From assembly GCA_009193035.1 (NCBI GenBank), contig SWDT01000001.1, positions 1,116,001 to 1,180,000 of the forward strand: 64,000 bases of DNA. Reading direction: 5' to 3'. This DNA comes from Halicephalobus mephisto. Its lineage: Eukaryota; Nematoda; Chromadorea; Rhabditida; Panagrolaimidae. How positions within the stretch are numbered: the first letter of the stretch is position 1; each line of letters opens with the position of its first letter. Below the pieces are notes generated by a model. It saw only the letters and a list, made by a program, of their open reading frames with translations. It did no database searches and had not been told where the DNA came from. Made by a program: the position numbers and the translations under genes. Below are positions 22,799-35,547 of this stretch, in pieces.

Positions 22799-25207
22799 AT
22801 GGCGGCAAATGGAAGTACTTCTGATCCACTTCTGGACCAGGTGATTTTTATACAGTATCATCGAAAATAAAAATCGTCCTAATTTCAAAAATAAACCATT
22901 TTAAAAATTAAAAAAAATTTATTTCCTTAATTTCGAAAATAAATGATTTTTATAATTTTCAAAATTAAAAAAAATTTATTTCCTTAATTTCGAAAATAAA
23001 TTATTTAAAAAATTTTAAAAATTTTAAAAAATTAATTTTCCTAATTTCGAAAATAAATGATTTTTATAATTTTCAAAATTTAAAAAAGTATCGTTTTATT
23101 TGATTCTGAAAATAAAAAATTTACTATTTTATAATTGATTTTTAACTTAAAATAATTTTAAAATTTTGAATTTTATTCGAGAATTAACTTATTTTGAAAA
23201 TTATAAAGTTTTTAAATAGTAAAATTTAATTTTACAGTATTTTTGATTGCAAAAATAATTTTATTTTTTTATAAAAATTTTTATTTTTTATTTTTTAATT
23301 TTTTTGTTTGAAATTTTAGATTTTCTCCGGAATCCAATTACCCCCAACTAGTGTCACTCATCAACCGGCAGAAATCAACTCCGAATACAGATTCAATCAA
23401 TCTGATGACGATGAACAGAACGCTATCCGTCAGTTGGACGACATTCTCCAACAAAATTTCGACGGAAGTTACCTAGAAAGTGAGCCTTCTGAAGACGAAC
23501 TTCCTTCTGACTATGAAATTGAAAACGATTCTTCCACAACTTTGAAAAGTTCTAGATCGTCGCGGACGAATTCTGAAGTTCATAAAAGTCCTGAATTTCA
23601 TTCTTCCGCGACTTTGAAAAGTCCTAAATCATCGCGGACGAATTCTGAAGTTCATAAAAGTCCTGAATTTCGTCCTTCTGAACATGTGGAATCTTATGAG
23701 GAAAATGACATTGATTGGAAGAACGAAACTTATGATTCTTTTGATTCTGCTGCACCTCCAGAATCTCGTTCCTTCGACAGGGCCGTTCACGGAAGACAAA
23801 GATCCCAGACTTACGACAGTGTGGCCTCCGCGGCGGAAAGCCGATTTGGAGGCTTCGATCTTTGTGATGAAAACGGAAACAATAATGCAAGTTTTTTCAT
23901 TTTTTCTGATTTGAGGATGATTAATTTAGAGCGATGAGATTAATCTCCATCATAATGAAGTTGCTTATCTTCGTCCTTCAATCGAGGAAAAACCGACAAA
24001 ACAGTACACTAGTACCCCTAAAATCGAGCCTCAAATTGATAACCGAAAATTATCTGAATATCAGCAAAAATTAATTGAATCGCGGAAAAAAGAACAACAG
24101 CTTCATGATGAGGTTTGATTCGTTTTTTATTGATAAAATTACTTTATTCAGATTAACAAAGTCCAATCAATTGTTCTCAACAAGGAGTTTGTTGTTCGAC
24201 AAGCCACTCAAAACGTTAAAAAACACCTCGTTGAACTTCAAAAACAAAAAAAATCGAAACATAAGAATGACTACAGATCGATCAGTTTGGATTCCACTGT
24301 TCCTCATCAGAGTAAACTGCCCCAGCAGCAGTCCTTCAACGAGGGGAAGCAGGCACCCGTCCCGGTGGACATCTACGAAGAGGACGTTCCAGTTTCCTCC
24401 GTCCTCAGCAATCAGATGCAGAATGCAGAACTTGTGGAAATATGTTCTGAATTCCGGTATTTCACTCCTATATATAAACACATTAAACTCAGCAAAGGAA
24501 TAGAGAAATTCATCATTGGAGGAGACCAGAATCCGACGGAAGACGACAAAGCAGTTCTTTTATTTGGTCCTGCTGGATCCGGGAAAACTGCCCTTGTCAA
24601 CAGCATGATCAATTTTCTCTACGAAGTGAACAAGGAACATGACGTCAGATTCTGCATCAATCATTCTGACAACAATGAACCGACAAAGGGGATCAACGTC
24701 TATGTCTTCAACAACACCATCTACCCCTACAGTATCACCATTATCGACACTCCTGGAATCCCCAACAAAAAAGGATACACAGGAACTTCCACACTCATCA
24801 AGAACTGGTTCGATTTAGAATTGAAGACAAGTGGAAGTCTCAGAATCGACGCTGTCAGTGTAGTTCTGAAGCACGACGAAGGCGAACTCCAATGGCCTCT
24901 CGTCAACGAACTTGCAGCAGTCAAGAGGCTTCTAAAAGACGATCTACGAACAAATGTCATGCCTGTGACAACTCATGGTGAAGTCCTTCCACAACCATCA
25001 GCTCTTCGATCCTTAGTCTATGCCAATATCCCTTTCATATCCTATTACAAGATCAACAACGCCGGATACATGCAACTCAATCCAGGAGAGAAAATTCTCC
25101 AACACAATCTCTGCTACAAACATACAGTATATGAACTAGAACGGTACTTCACCGACCTCCACGAGCTAGTGACCCCCCTCCTCGCAGTCACCCATCGGGT
25201 TCAATGA
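22799..25207 (+). CDS. P-loop GTPase with long disordered N-terminus, family uncertain
   Basis: Exons 22799-22840, 23320-23886, 23930-24112 and 24152-25207 give 615 aa. The first 330 residues are acidic and Ser-rich; two copies of a 24-aa segment (TLKS...SSRTNSEVHKSPEF) sit near residues 90-136. A Lys/Gln-rich coiled-coil-like stretch follows (about 290-345). The C-terminal G domain has a P-loop GPAGSGKT (about 403), the G3 motif IIDTPG (about 464) and alternating hydrophobic strands, resembling septin/AIG1-type GTPases. No clear NKxD is visible; VMPVTTHGE is at the expected place. A close match to any named family is not certain. Intron 2 starts with GC (AAT|GCAAGT), the only donor that preserves the frame. 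Confidence 0.7.
22885..23095 (+). repeat. AT-rich tandem repeat in first intron
   Basis: A unit of about 62 bp with TTATTTCCTTAATTTCGAAA followed by ATAAATGATTTTTATAATTT occurs three times with drift inside the intron between 22840 and 23320. Confidence 0.7.
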
Positions 25208-25425
25208 ATTCGACACCTACGATCGTTCGTTTATTTTTGCCCTACTCAATCTACTACTGTAATTAAGCTATTTTAAACTATTTATTGTTGTTAGAATATT
25301 ATCAATTTTATTTCCTTGGCTCTTCAGTAAATTTTTCGGTAACTAGATTTATAATAAATCCCCCCATTTTCTCATTATTTTTAGTTTCAACAAGAGAAAA
25401 GTGAATGAGTTCTTTTTGAAGATCA

Positions 25426-27418
25426 TTATTCAGATTTCGCATGGTCACTTACAGCGACGGATTGTTCTACAGTGCCATCTTCATTTTCCTTTGATGTTCC
25501 GAATTCATTGACACGTTTAGGATCAACCCGGTAAATCCAACGTTGGTAGAGAAAGATCTAAAAACGCAATTAAATTCCATACATCTATGTCCAAGTCTCA
25601 CCAAGAAAATAATATCATCACGGAAGCATCCAATGCGGTATAGCGTGGGCATACGAATAAGGAAGGCGAAGAGGTCATCAATGAAGGTATTAATGAACTT
25701 GTAAGTAAGCATACGCCATGGCAAATGAGCAACGGATTTGAGCTTGTAGTTGATGAATAACTGAGGGGTCATCATGATGAATCCAAAGGTAAGAAGGAAC
25801 CCATAGAGCATGCTTAGAATAAAGCTGTACCACCCACGTTGTTCAACATACATCAGAGAATAGACTGCATAACCGCCAAGAAGCGGGAAAAGAGCCCAGG
25901 AGAGATACTTGAAAGCCAGTTGGTCATATTGTTTTGTTTCTGATTCAACGTAAGTTCCCTTATCCGAAAACTCAACTCGAGGGAATAAGCCCAAGATTTT
26001 GTTCTCGTAGTCGACTTTGATATCCAGGCATTTCGGGATCTTCCAGAACTCAATCAGCAATCCGACGAAAATCGAGATCTTGACAACCCAACTAGCATCG
26101 TTATCACAGATGTAAAGGAAGACAATAAGAGATTGGAAAATGTTGAAGAGCACGGAACGGACCGAGAGACCTTCAAGACTCTTCCTCGTTCGCCAGAACT
26201 GAATGTCATTCTTAAAGGCCAGAAACTCGAGGACTGTGTGGAGAAGTGAAACAACCATCGTTACAGCTGAAATCCAAGAATGATCGGTCATCTGAATAAG
26301 AAACAACTCACCAAGAAGAATAGGATTCGTCTCCAGAAGAACTTGCTTGATTGTGTCTTGATCGTCACCATCGTCCTCAGCTCCTCCACTCAGCATCTTG
26401 GACCACTCGCTCTGAGATTGCTGAGAGGCATACAACTGCCATTTGAACAACGACAATGGGGAAAACGTCAGAGTGAAGTTGAGAGAAGTCACTGTTTCGT
26501 TGATTTCATGGTAATCACTGTTCATGTTCCAGTAGTTGTTGAAGAAAATAACTGGGTAATAGACATTGTCGATTGGATCAAAATGAATGGCTTTGTCCAG
26601 AGGATGAGGAATCTGTCCACGACCCCAAGCAGTAAAGTCAGTAACGAGATTGACCGTCATATTGGGATGCCAGTAGTTGAGGACTTCGAATTTAACATTC
26701 TCCTTCGCCTTCTTTTGCTCATGTTCACTAAGTTCAGTTTCACCCGTAAGCAGATTCGCGGTCAGCTTATAGTGACGTTTTCTGTATTTGTTCAATCGAA
26801 AAGACCCGTAGCTCATTTGACGTCTTGCGTAATTCTTATCTGCTGGATTCGGAGATCGACCGTTTTTGACTATGAAAGTATGCAGGTATAAAGAACCATT
26901 TTTACGAAGCGAATCAGGGACTGGGAAGTTTGCTTCCTTCACATAACTACCGTCACTGTTAGGACCAGAAGTCCAATCGTTATAGACTAAGCCTTGCATA
27001 GACCAGAAAAGAGCTTTTGTATTGTCAAAGTCGTTGAATTTGTCTTCCTAAAAGAGGAAATAGATTGAACTCCAACACCAAAACGTTGAAACCCTACCGT
27101 CGGACTGAAATACATATAAAAGTCGTAAACTTCTCCAGGTTTGAAGAGATTCGGAGCAGGAGGAAGACCTCGCTCCGAGTTCGCTACACTCCCACCGGAG
27201 CTTTGACTTTGTTGTCCACCAAGAAAGGATCGAAGAGTCGATGTCATGAAATAAACAAACAACATTCTCATAGCAAAGGACTTGAATTGCCCCCAGAAAC
27301 CAGCCTAAAATTGAAATCATCAAAACTAATATATCGATAATCCATGAACACTTACAGGCTGGGCTTCTTGTTCGTTCCCCGGAGCTGCTGCCGGGACAGC
27401 AGCACCTGCATCTGACAT
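25426..27418 (-). CDS. CLPTM1 family multi-pass ER membrane protein
   Basis: Family members are ER/Golgi membrane proteins; the human ones affect GABA-A receptor trafficking and lipid scrambling. Exons on the minus strand are 27356-27418, 27098-27304, 26312-27047, 25602-26266 and 25426-25557, giving 600 aa (human CLPTM1 669). The start MSDAGAAVPAAAPGNEQEAQ resembles the family N-terminus. Diagnostic blocks are ETNPILL, EFLAFKNDIQFWR, KSLEGLSVRSV, FPLLGGYAVYSL and the near-invariant MTPQLFINYKLKSVAHLPWR. Several transmembrane segments lie in the last 250 aa. The 45-nt intron 26267-26311 is divisible by three and free of stops, so it can be mistaken for coding; removing it restores the family sequence. 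A GTAAGT near the stop leaves open a further 3' exon. Confidence 0.9.
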
Positions 27419-27955
27419 CTTGATCTGTCAAGGAAGAAACTGAAAATTAAAATTTAGCAATAAATCAAATCGACGAGATGGAAATTGATAGTCATGGAAG
27501 GAGGTAAAGAACGACTCGTCAGTCTTGTTTGGCATTTCGCAAAATTGTCTCGAAACGAAAACGAATTTTTCTGTCTGCAGTTCTACGAAATGGTTGAACT
27601 TTTTCACAAATCGAAACCTTGATCGGAAATAGAAATTAAGCGTTGTGTTGTCTTATTTTGTTCGGAATGTTGTAATTCACGTTTTAAGTTTCATAATCGT
27701 TTCAGAAACGGGCGATTTCGATGGCCAGACAGAATTGATGATTCAGAGTTTCTGACCATCTGAAATTTGGAGGGACAAGTATTTTGAATTCTTATGGATA
27801 TTTATATGAACAAAGTGGAAGATCAATTATTGGATATCTCGCCTTTGCGCCGTTTATAAGACGACCGGAAACTGCCTGGCACGTGCTCTCTGACCGATAC
27901 ATTTTCAGATTTAATAGTTCCGTTTTGTCTCAAACTTGAATATCGCTCTGGAAAA
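27419..27955. promoter_or_regulatory. shared divergent promoter region, CLPTM1 and MAP kinase kinase
   Basis: The two starts lie 537 bp apart on opposite strands and nothing coding is seen between them, so both promoters must lie here. No specific element is recognised. An unseen non-coding first exon of either gene is possible. Confidence 0.5.
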
Positions 27956-29108
27956 ATGTTAAGAGGTTCGTTGATTCTTGACAATATACAAGTGCATATC
28001 ACGTGTGTTCCAGGACCTAGACCAGGGAGATTGCGAATGCCTCCTTTGACTCCTCCGCCGGATGTTAATTTAGATGACAAATTCACGATGACGTAAGATA
28101 TCCTTCCCGATATTGGATTTATCACCTTGTTTCAGCACTGATGCCGGGATTCAGGTGGAGGTGAATGCAAAAGACTTGGAGAGGATTCGTGAGCTTGGGA
28201 GAGGAGCTTACGGAGTCGTCGAAGAAATGCGACACAACGCTACGGGCCAAATCTTCGCTGTCAAGGTTTGGGTTCGTCTTTAACTGATATGGATTTTGTT
28301 TTCAGCGAATTCATTCCTCTGTAAATGACGAAAGTCGAAAACGGACGTTTGTGGAGTTGGATGCGTGTATCAAAAGCGGTTGCTGTCCTCAGATGGTTAG
28401 GTTCTATGGTGCTATGTACCGTGAAGGAGACGTCTGGATCTGCATGGAAGTCATGGACACTTCTCTTGACAAGTTCTACAGGATGTGCGTCGATGCGAAA
28501 ATCCAGATCCCCGAGCCATTCATCGCCACTGTGGCTCTTTCCGTTATTCAGGGACTGAACTTTATGCGAGAAACCTTGAATCTTATTCATAGAGATGTCA
28601 AACCTTCTAATATCCTGCTGAACAGACAAGGGTTTGTGAAAATCTGTGACTTCGGCATCTCCGGGCATCTGACCAACTCCGTCGCCAAGACCATGAACGC
28701 CGGTTGCAAGCCCTACATGCCCCCCGAGCGGATTGACGGGGATACGAAGGATGCCTACGGGGTCCAGGCGGACGTCTGGAGTCTCGGGATCACGTTAGTT
28801 GAGATAGCTTCCGGCAGTCATCCTTATGGGAAATGGAAAACACCCTTCGAACAACTGAAACAGGTCGTCCAGGAACCCCCGCCTAGTGTCAGCAAGGACC
28901 TGGGGTACAGCGATGACTTCCACAACTTTATTGCTCAATGGTTTGTTTGTAAATACTGCGCAAAATTGAACATTTGATCTTCAGCTTGATCAAGGATTGC
29001 AAACAACGTCCAAAGTACAAACAGCTTCTGGCACATTCTTTCTTGATCAATGCTCAAAATGATCAGTCGTTCGACACGGGTCGTTTCATCTCTTCGGTCT
29101 TGGAGTAG
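27956..29108 (+). CDS. sek-1: MAP kinase kinase, MKK3/6 type (p38 pathway)
   Basis: This dual-specificity kinase phosphorylates p38-type MAP kinases. Exons 27956-27965, 28014-28092, 28136-28265, 28306-28940 and 28985-29108 give 325 aa. The short N-terminus is followed by the kinase fold: Gly loop GRGAYG, catalytic lysine in FAVKR, HRDVKPSN (about 168), DFGISG (about 189), and the activation loop SVAKT with AGCKPYMPPER, which is the MKK3/6 signature (MKK4/7 differ). GVQADVWSLGIT and a C-lobe ending SSVLE complete it. The first exon holds only 10 coding bases. The symbol follows C. elegans sek-1, the MKK3/6 homologue; a paralogue is possible. Confidence 0.85.
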
Positions 29109-29929
29109 GTTGTTTTTAGACGACATTAATCCATATCCTGTCTTAAGCGCATCGGACTCGGAAAGGGACCGCGTCCTTCGTGGCATCAACATCGACGATG
29201 CATCCTAACAACGTCTCACACCTCAGGAGACAACGAATCTTTGCCGATACCGGTTTTCATCATCTCATTATAAAGTACTTTTGGACTATAGAGTCCGATC
29301 TGTTCAGTGTTGTGATTTTTTGTTGTCAAATCTCAAGTAATACCTTGAATAGTTTTCCTCTGTAAAAAGTTTTTTAAATTTATTCTATAGTAGAAACGAA
29401 TAAAAAACTGCAAATTTTATTTATGGAAAAAGTGCAAATTTTTGTTATTTATAGAAAAAACAGCACTAATTTCAACTACCACGCCAGATGACGTCAGTTT
29501 CAAGTCCCTGGAGACTAAGTTGAAGTCTGTTTCGGATTTGTGTTAATTTTAGCGTTACGGTAGACTTGTTAAGATCGAAATTGTCATTTTTAAGATTTAA
29601 AAAAAATTATTTTTTAACATAATTCAATGGATATAAACAAGGAAGGACATCTGGGATAATTGTCTCCAGTAAGTCCGAAAAAATTCATTATTCCGGAAAT
29701 TTGAAAAGTCCGGAAAATCCCATAAGGAAGACCTTTGACTTTTTGCAGAATTTCCGGCTGAACTTAAAAGTGGTTTTACGTTGATGAATTGTTCGCAAAA
29801 ATAAATTATTTTGCAAATAATTTAATCGTTTTTTAAAAGTGAAATTTTAAGCGAATTTTACTTCGTCGTGGGACGGGATTTCTGTAGTGTAGAACTTGAC
29901 AGTAAAGGTTGGAGGTTAAAATTCGGACT

Positions 29930-30075
29930 TTTCGTGCTAGGACAGACTTCCACGGCTTGTTTGGATTCCAAAATTCAGATATCTAATTTCATAAATTTAG
30001 GTGAAATTTTTGAAGTAGAAAAATCCGTGAAGGTTGTCTTAATATAAAAAGTCCGAATTTTGACTTCAAATTTTG
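29930..30075. repeat. inverted repeat, arms about 38 bp
   Basis: AAAATTCGGACTTTTCG...GACAGACTTCCACGG on the left pairs with CCGTGAAGGTTGTC...AAAAGTCCGAATTTTG on the right, with a spacer of about 65 bp. A fold-back or MITE-like origin is likely. Confidence 0.65.
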
Positions 30076-30149
30076 TCATCTTTCATAAAACAGAACACTG
30101 AAAACAACGAAAAACTTGATCGTTCGACAATGCGGCATTTTCCTGTTGG

Positions 30150-30262
30150 GACAAAAACTAGACTAGAAAAAGAGGACCTGAAGCGACAGCCTGAACATCA
30201 GAGAGTGTGGAATACTGTAGGACATGAGTGAGGTTCTCGGTTGTGTTGAGGTTATCATATAA
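30150..30262 (+). repeat. single copy of the 63434 repeat family
   Basis: Shares ACTAGACTAGAAA, AGCCTGAACATCAGAG and AATACTGTAGGACATGAGTG with the two arms of the element at 63434-64000. Only one arm is present here. Confidence 0.65.
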
Positions 30263-30334
30263 ACTATACCTTCATGATTCTACTGAAGATTACTGTAATA
30301 TTTTTATTTTCCATCTTAACAGCTCCGATTCTGT

Positions 30335-30960
30335 AGTTAGAACTGAACAAAAAGCACCTTTAGAGTAATCGAACTCATGAATTCTGAATCTAAAATCAGA
30401 AACCGACCTTCAGAATCCAGAATCCTGAAGACTAACTCTGGATTTGAAGGATATTTAAAGTTTGGTATTAAGACTAAAAATGAAAATTTACCTAAAGTAT
30501 CTTTTAAATTTCCATATAAAAAACTTATTTAAAATATTTTTTTGCACTTAATTTTCGGACTAAAGTGGCTATAATTGGAACGTTAAACGCTTGGGACAGA
30601 AATGTCACATCTCGAATCGCTCCTGACCGCGAGTGGAAATCGAGACTGAAAACAAAAAAGAAGCTGCAGATGGCCGTGATAGGACGCTCCTGTCCCAAGC
30701 TTTTGTTTCAATTTTTATACTTTTAATTTAAAAATGCAAAATGAAAACCCATTTTAAATAACTTTGCATCTGTTATATAGTATTTTAAAAGTCATTTTAG
30801 ACGAGTTTCGACTTTTTTAAATAAAGTTTTATAAATTTCAGATATCCTTAAAATTTAGTTTTCAGAATCCTGAATTCTGAAGATTAATTACTGATCCTGA
30901 TTTCAGATTCAGAATTTATGGGTTTTACTACAGTATTGTGCTTTTTTGGGTTATAATTGT
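30335..30960. mobile_element. fold-back element of about 620 bp
   Basis: The left part (TAATCGAACTCATGAATTCT, GAATCTAAAATCAG, CAGAATCCTGAAGAC) recurs inverted on the right (TTCAGAATCCTGAATTCTGA, CTGATTTCAGATTCAGAATT, TATGGG). An outer GGGACAGAAATG also appears in both halves. The centre is GC-richer. There is no open frame, so it is a non-autonomous element. Single arms occur at 46600 and 61852. Confidence 0.65.
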
Positions 30961-31300
30961 AGAATTGGAACAAATAATCGGGACAGAAATGCCACATAAC
31001 CCGTATGACTCTGCGACGTTTGTTCTCCATTTTGCAAGATTTATTTCATTTATTTTTATATTAATTTTTGTAGTTGGGATAATTTAATATAAAACTAAGC
31101 AAAAAAGATTAATTTTAAAAAACCTCGAAATGAGCGCGAATCGGAAGAAAAATAAAAAACATTTATCGTTATATATATCCTGAAAGATTTCGTAATTTTC
31201 ACTTTTTATATGTAAGGTGATTTTCCGAAGAATATATTAGGATTAAAAATACAGACTACGGTATGTCTCGTGACATTGAAATTGTTATTTTTATTGTTTT

Positions 31301-31489
31301 TGTTGGGACTTGAAGAGACGCCACAGACGGCGCTCCCTGATTGTGTTGGTCTTAGCACGACCACCGTAACCTTACGAGGTTTATGTTATTACGTGGTATT
31401 TAATATAAAATAAGATTGTGATTTGTTGTTCTGTAAAGACTCTAGTACCTTTCTCCCTACTTTGTAGTGTTCCTTAGGAAGTCACAACA
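31301..31489 (+). mobile_element. MITE-like element, copy 2
   Basis: About 189 bp from TTGTTGGGACTTGA to AAGTCACAACAG; the ends form an imperfect terminal inverted repeat of about 12 bp. It is closest to copy 1 at 8269, sharing nearly the whole length with small indels. Confidence 0.75.
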
Positions 31490-31504
31490 GTTTTATAAAA
31501 ACTT

Positions 31505-32363
31505 TCAGAAAAAGAACATATTTTGGACTGTGGAATAAGAAACGAGTTTGGGGGAGCTTTTGATTACGACATATTTCTCCTTGGTCAAATAATTCGAGAC
31601 TTCGTTCGCGACGGATCGCCAAAGGGACTCGCTGAGGGCGGCTGCTGAATGCAAGGAGAAATCTACTTCTTCGACGTTCTCAATCATGTTTCCTGGCTTC
31701 TCTTTGTTGTAGTAGTATCGTACACTTCCTCCGACAACTCTGTAACGACTTTCTCTTTTGTCAACTTGATCCTGGAATTCCTCAAGTAAGGTGTTTTTGG
31801 GAGCGAATCTGATCTTCACTTGGTCCTCCTGGACGAATCCCAGTTTGAGGACTTCCATGGCCGAACTCATCGCCGAAACAACATCAGCATGAGCATTGTC
31901 GTAGGCGTTTTCTGAATCCAGAGCTTGATCCCCACTTCCACAATCAGGGTAACAGAAGGTCCAGCTGACAGGAGGATAACATTGGAATCTCCAAGTCGGA
32001 TTACTTAGTAACTTCGGAGCATAATCAGCATGTTTCCCAAACGGCATCCACTTCGACCGTCCAAAACCGAACAATTTTGGAAATTCTGGTAACGAAAACA
32101 AAGTTGGAAATTTAGGTAAAATCGTTTTCGTTGATGTAGGAGTCGATGTAGTACTTGTGTAAATTTCAGTTGCCAAAATTTCAGTATCATTCCCTTCCGT
32201 TACATTAAAAAACAATTCATCGAACATATGTGGATTATCTAATTAATTAAATTTTATATAAATTTAAAATTATTTTCTTACCTTCAACATAAAATGAACT
32301 TCCACAATTTAAACAAAATTTTAAATTTAAAAAAATCAGACAAAATACGATTAAAGTGAACAT
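31505..32363 (-). CDS. secreted protein of unknown function
   Basis: Two minus-strand exons, 32282-32363 and 31505-32238, give 271 aa. I do not recognise it. Residues 1-19 form a signal peptide (MFTLIVFCLIFLNLKFCLNC). A Thr/Ser/Pro-rich stretch (about 45-70) looks like an O-glycosylated linker. A compact part follows with a few Cys (RFQCYPPVSWTFCYPDCGS) and a helical C-terminal domain with no transmembrane segment. It starts 265 bp downstream of the AIP1 stop on the same strand, but no obvious acceptor precedes its ATG, so an operon is doubtful. Confidence 0.65.
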
Positions 32364-32628
32364 TGAAATATTTTATTTTCATAAATCAAAAATGTTTTAC
32401 AATTTTCCGGACAAATAATTCAGCAAACAGTGATCAAACCCTCCGGCTTCCATTCAGCTTTCCTTTTCATTCTATTCACCAACACAAATAAAGGTCATGC
32501 TGTCTAAATATTATTTTCAAAGTTGCATTATTACCAAATTTATGATTCAGAAATAGTTTGAGATACAGTAATAAAATAAAATATTACAAAACAGCCGTAA
32601 GGATAAAGCACGATAGAGCAAAAAATGG

Positions 32629-34690
32629 TTAAGACAGGATCAAAGACCAAATTTTAACATTAGAATCTTGACCAACAGTGAGGATACGATTTTCATCCAG
32701 CCAAACAACTCCATTGATTGGACTTGATGCATGAGCACCTCGGATTTCGATGGGACTTTCTCCACTTCGAGCTGTGTCCCAGATCATAACATTAGTATCA
32801 AGTCCACCAGTAGCGACGAATCTTCCATTAGGGGAAAAAGCACCACAGTTCACACGAGCATTATGATAAGTCCAATCTTTGTCAGCAGCAACAGCGAAAC
32901 CTTCTTCAACTTTGTATGGGATTACCTTCCGATTGATATCTGTAGCAACAAGATACTTGCCATCAACACTGAAGGAAACAGAGGTGATTCCTCCGGTATG
33001 AGCAAGATGATCTTTCTCTTGGAAGCTGACGTCCTGGACAGCATAAATATGAACTTTGTTATCCGCACCTCCAACTGCGACCCATTTACCACTAGAATGG
33101 TAGGCAATACATTGAGCTTCGTAGTTGATATTGACGGTAGCAGCTTCTTTTTCATTTTTGAAGATGATGATACTTCGTTGACATCCAACAACAACCGTTT
33201 CTCCATCAGCAGAAGCAGAAACTCCACGTGGTTGAGAAGAAAGCTTCTGAGAGTTGCTTTTGACATCTGGAAATTGATATTTATAAAGTACCAATGAAAG
33301 AAACCTTACCAACAGATTGAAGGACTCCGGGAGTGAAGGCAATTGTATCATCCCAGCCAATCGAGATCAAAACACCCTTTGAAGTAACAACCAACCCAGC
33401 TACTTGAGACTTGTGGATCACCGGCAGACGTTCAGAACTTCCATCAGTGACATTCCAACGTGCTAAAAAGTAGAATTGTGGATTTATTTAGAAGAGAAAT
33501 AACTTACTAATATGTCCTTCGAAATCAGCAGTGAAGGCAAACTTCTTATCTTGAGACAAAGCCAAAGCAGTGATGGGCTTATTGTGGCCTTTGATAGTTT
33601 TTGTGATTTCTCCAGAAGCAGGATTAATGTAATTAATGAATCCAGCCAAACTGACAGTAATGATAGTGTTATCTTGCCAAGTAACAGCAAGTTGTTGATC
33701 TTCAATAGCATTACCGAAGGAAACCGTCTTCACAAGCTGTTTGTTGGACACATCCCAGATCTTGAGGGTTTTGTCTCCAGAAACAGAAGCAAGTTGTTGT
33801 CCATCCGGACTCCAAGCAACAGCAAACACTCCACCACCGTGGGCATTTGTTCCATCAACGAGTTCCCCGACTTTCTCACCTTCAGCTCCTTCATAGAGAA
33901 TTATTTTTCCGTCTGCCCCACCACTGGCAAAAAGAGATCCATCCTTGTTGTAACGAACGGAGTTGACGAATCGAGTGTGGTTATGGAAGAGCTAAAAAGT
34001 CAAAAACAACAGTAACAGCAATGGTAATGGTCATCCTTACCGTCTTGAACTTGAATGGAGGTCCTTCAAAGATGGCGACTGTGTTGTCTTCGGATCCAGA
34101 AGCGAGTCTGTAAGGACGAGTAGGCTTGAAATCGATGGAAGTCATAGCACGACTCTGTCCAGAGAGGTTTCCATTGCTGGTACCTGTGTCGAAGAGGATA
34201 ACATGACCGAAACGATCACGACCTTCTCCGACTACAGCGATTCTCTTCGAGTCGTCGTTCCAAGCGATGTCACGAATCGGGCCGGCGATCAGTGCGTATT
34301 CGGCCTTCAGAATATGAGTTGATTGGGTCGTGTCCCAAATCCGGAGTTTTCCTGATTGATCTCCTGAAGCAATGTAGAAACTTGACGGGGCATACTTGGC
34401 AACAGTAGTCAATTGAGCATGTTCCGAATAAATATCACACAACGTTGGATCCTGAGGAATTACAAAATGAAAAATTTCATATATGAAAAGATGACTCACC
34501 GCAATCTCCCTGATGTAGACATTGTTTCCATTGCAATACAGAATCTTCTTGCCGGCAGGATCTCCTGAAATCACCAACGGCAATCCCCGGACGGTTCTCG
34601 GCAAAGAAGCAAAAACTCTTTCTGGAAGTAATCAAATGAATAAACCCAACATTGTCGTCTGAACTTACCGAGTTTGTATTCGGCAGCCAT
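32629..34690 (-). CDS. unc-78: actin-interacting protein 1, WD40 repeats
   Basis: AIP1 works with cofilin to disassemble actin filaments; in C. elegans UNC-78 is needed for muscle sarcomere order. Exons 34669-34690, 34500-34621, 34041-34451, 33508-33991, 33310-33462 and 32629-33266 give 609 aa, essentially the length of UNC-78 (611). The N-terminus [20 protein letters not shown] matches the family. Two seven-bladed WD40 propellers follow, with repeats such as [39 protein letters not shown] and [10 protein letters not shown]. The last repeat ends in VKIWSL. The first coding exon is only 22 nt. Confidence 0.92.
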
Positions 34691-35547
34691 TGCGACGCGT
34701 AAAGCCTGAAAAATAAACGAAAATTACTATCACTTTCACGAAAAAAATAATGAATCAGCAACGAATAAGGACTGACGAAAGACAATTTCATCAAAAAATC
34801 GCTAGATACTCAGTGAGAGCCATTCAATGTTTAGGGAACAAACATTGCGCGCTGTTTCTTCTCTCAAAAGGAACCAAGTATCGGCTTATCTAGGATAATA
34901 TAATACTACTTTATTACTTTCTACATTACTAATCACAACTAAACCTTGGAATCAAATGAGCAAAATAAGCATTTTCCGATTTTTCTAGTGCGTTAAAGAG
35001 GAGCTTACTTGGTTGTTTGTTCTCTGACTACTCCCAATTGTTTGTAACGAACGAATCGCTGATCTCCCCTCGACATGACGTTCATTTCCGCCTACGATAA
35101 CAAACGGCTTGAGGAAAACCGGACAAACTTGGCATCCACTGATCGATCGGTTTATTTTTATCTTTATTTAAAAAGTTCCAAAATATCAAAATTCCACATT
35201 GTCAAGGATAATAAGTGGAGACGAATTAAAATCGATTTTTTTTTAGGTTTTCATTCTTTTGTTGCCATCCCAAAAACTTCGATGAAAAAACTGTCGGTAA
35301 AATTCGGATTTTCTGACGGAATTCGAAAGTGAATCCATCCCAGAAAGCACAGAAAACTGAAAAGGATGCCGAACACAAAAATATAAAAACCATAAATGAT
35401 TGTCCAGCCCCAAATAAAAATGGAAAAGTTTCGTGCAAATTAGCAAGAAACAAAACATAGGATAAAAGGAAACTTTCCCAAGACAGAAAATTCATCCGTT
35501 GTAAATGAACGAATGAACAAATCAAGAAGCTTAGGGAAAAATAAAAA
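34691..35547. other. AIP1 upstream region and downstream flank of the R3HCC1-like gene
   Basis: T-rich DNA and likely promoter elements upstream of AIP1 occupy 34691-35070. The interval 35080-35547 is probably 3' UTR of the next minus-strand gene. No additional gene is supported. Confidence 0.4.

Larger units (their letters stand above)
29109..31504. other. intergenic region with inverted-repeat elements
   Basis: No gene is supported. The region contains a 140-bp inverted repeat at 29930, a copy of the 63434 element at 30150, a 620-bp fold-back element at 30335 and a MITE at 31301. The rest is AT-rich spacer and the 3' UTR of the kinase gene. Confidence 0.6.

Noticed and set aside
26267..26311. 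Treating this 45-nt stretch as CLPTM1 coding sequence
   Set aside because: It has GT-AG ends, and removing it restores the conserved family sequence between ETNPILL and the next membrane segment.
32731..34015. Long plus-strand frames opposite the AIP1 gene
   Set aside because: Antisense to WD40 exons that assemble to the expected family length.
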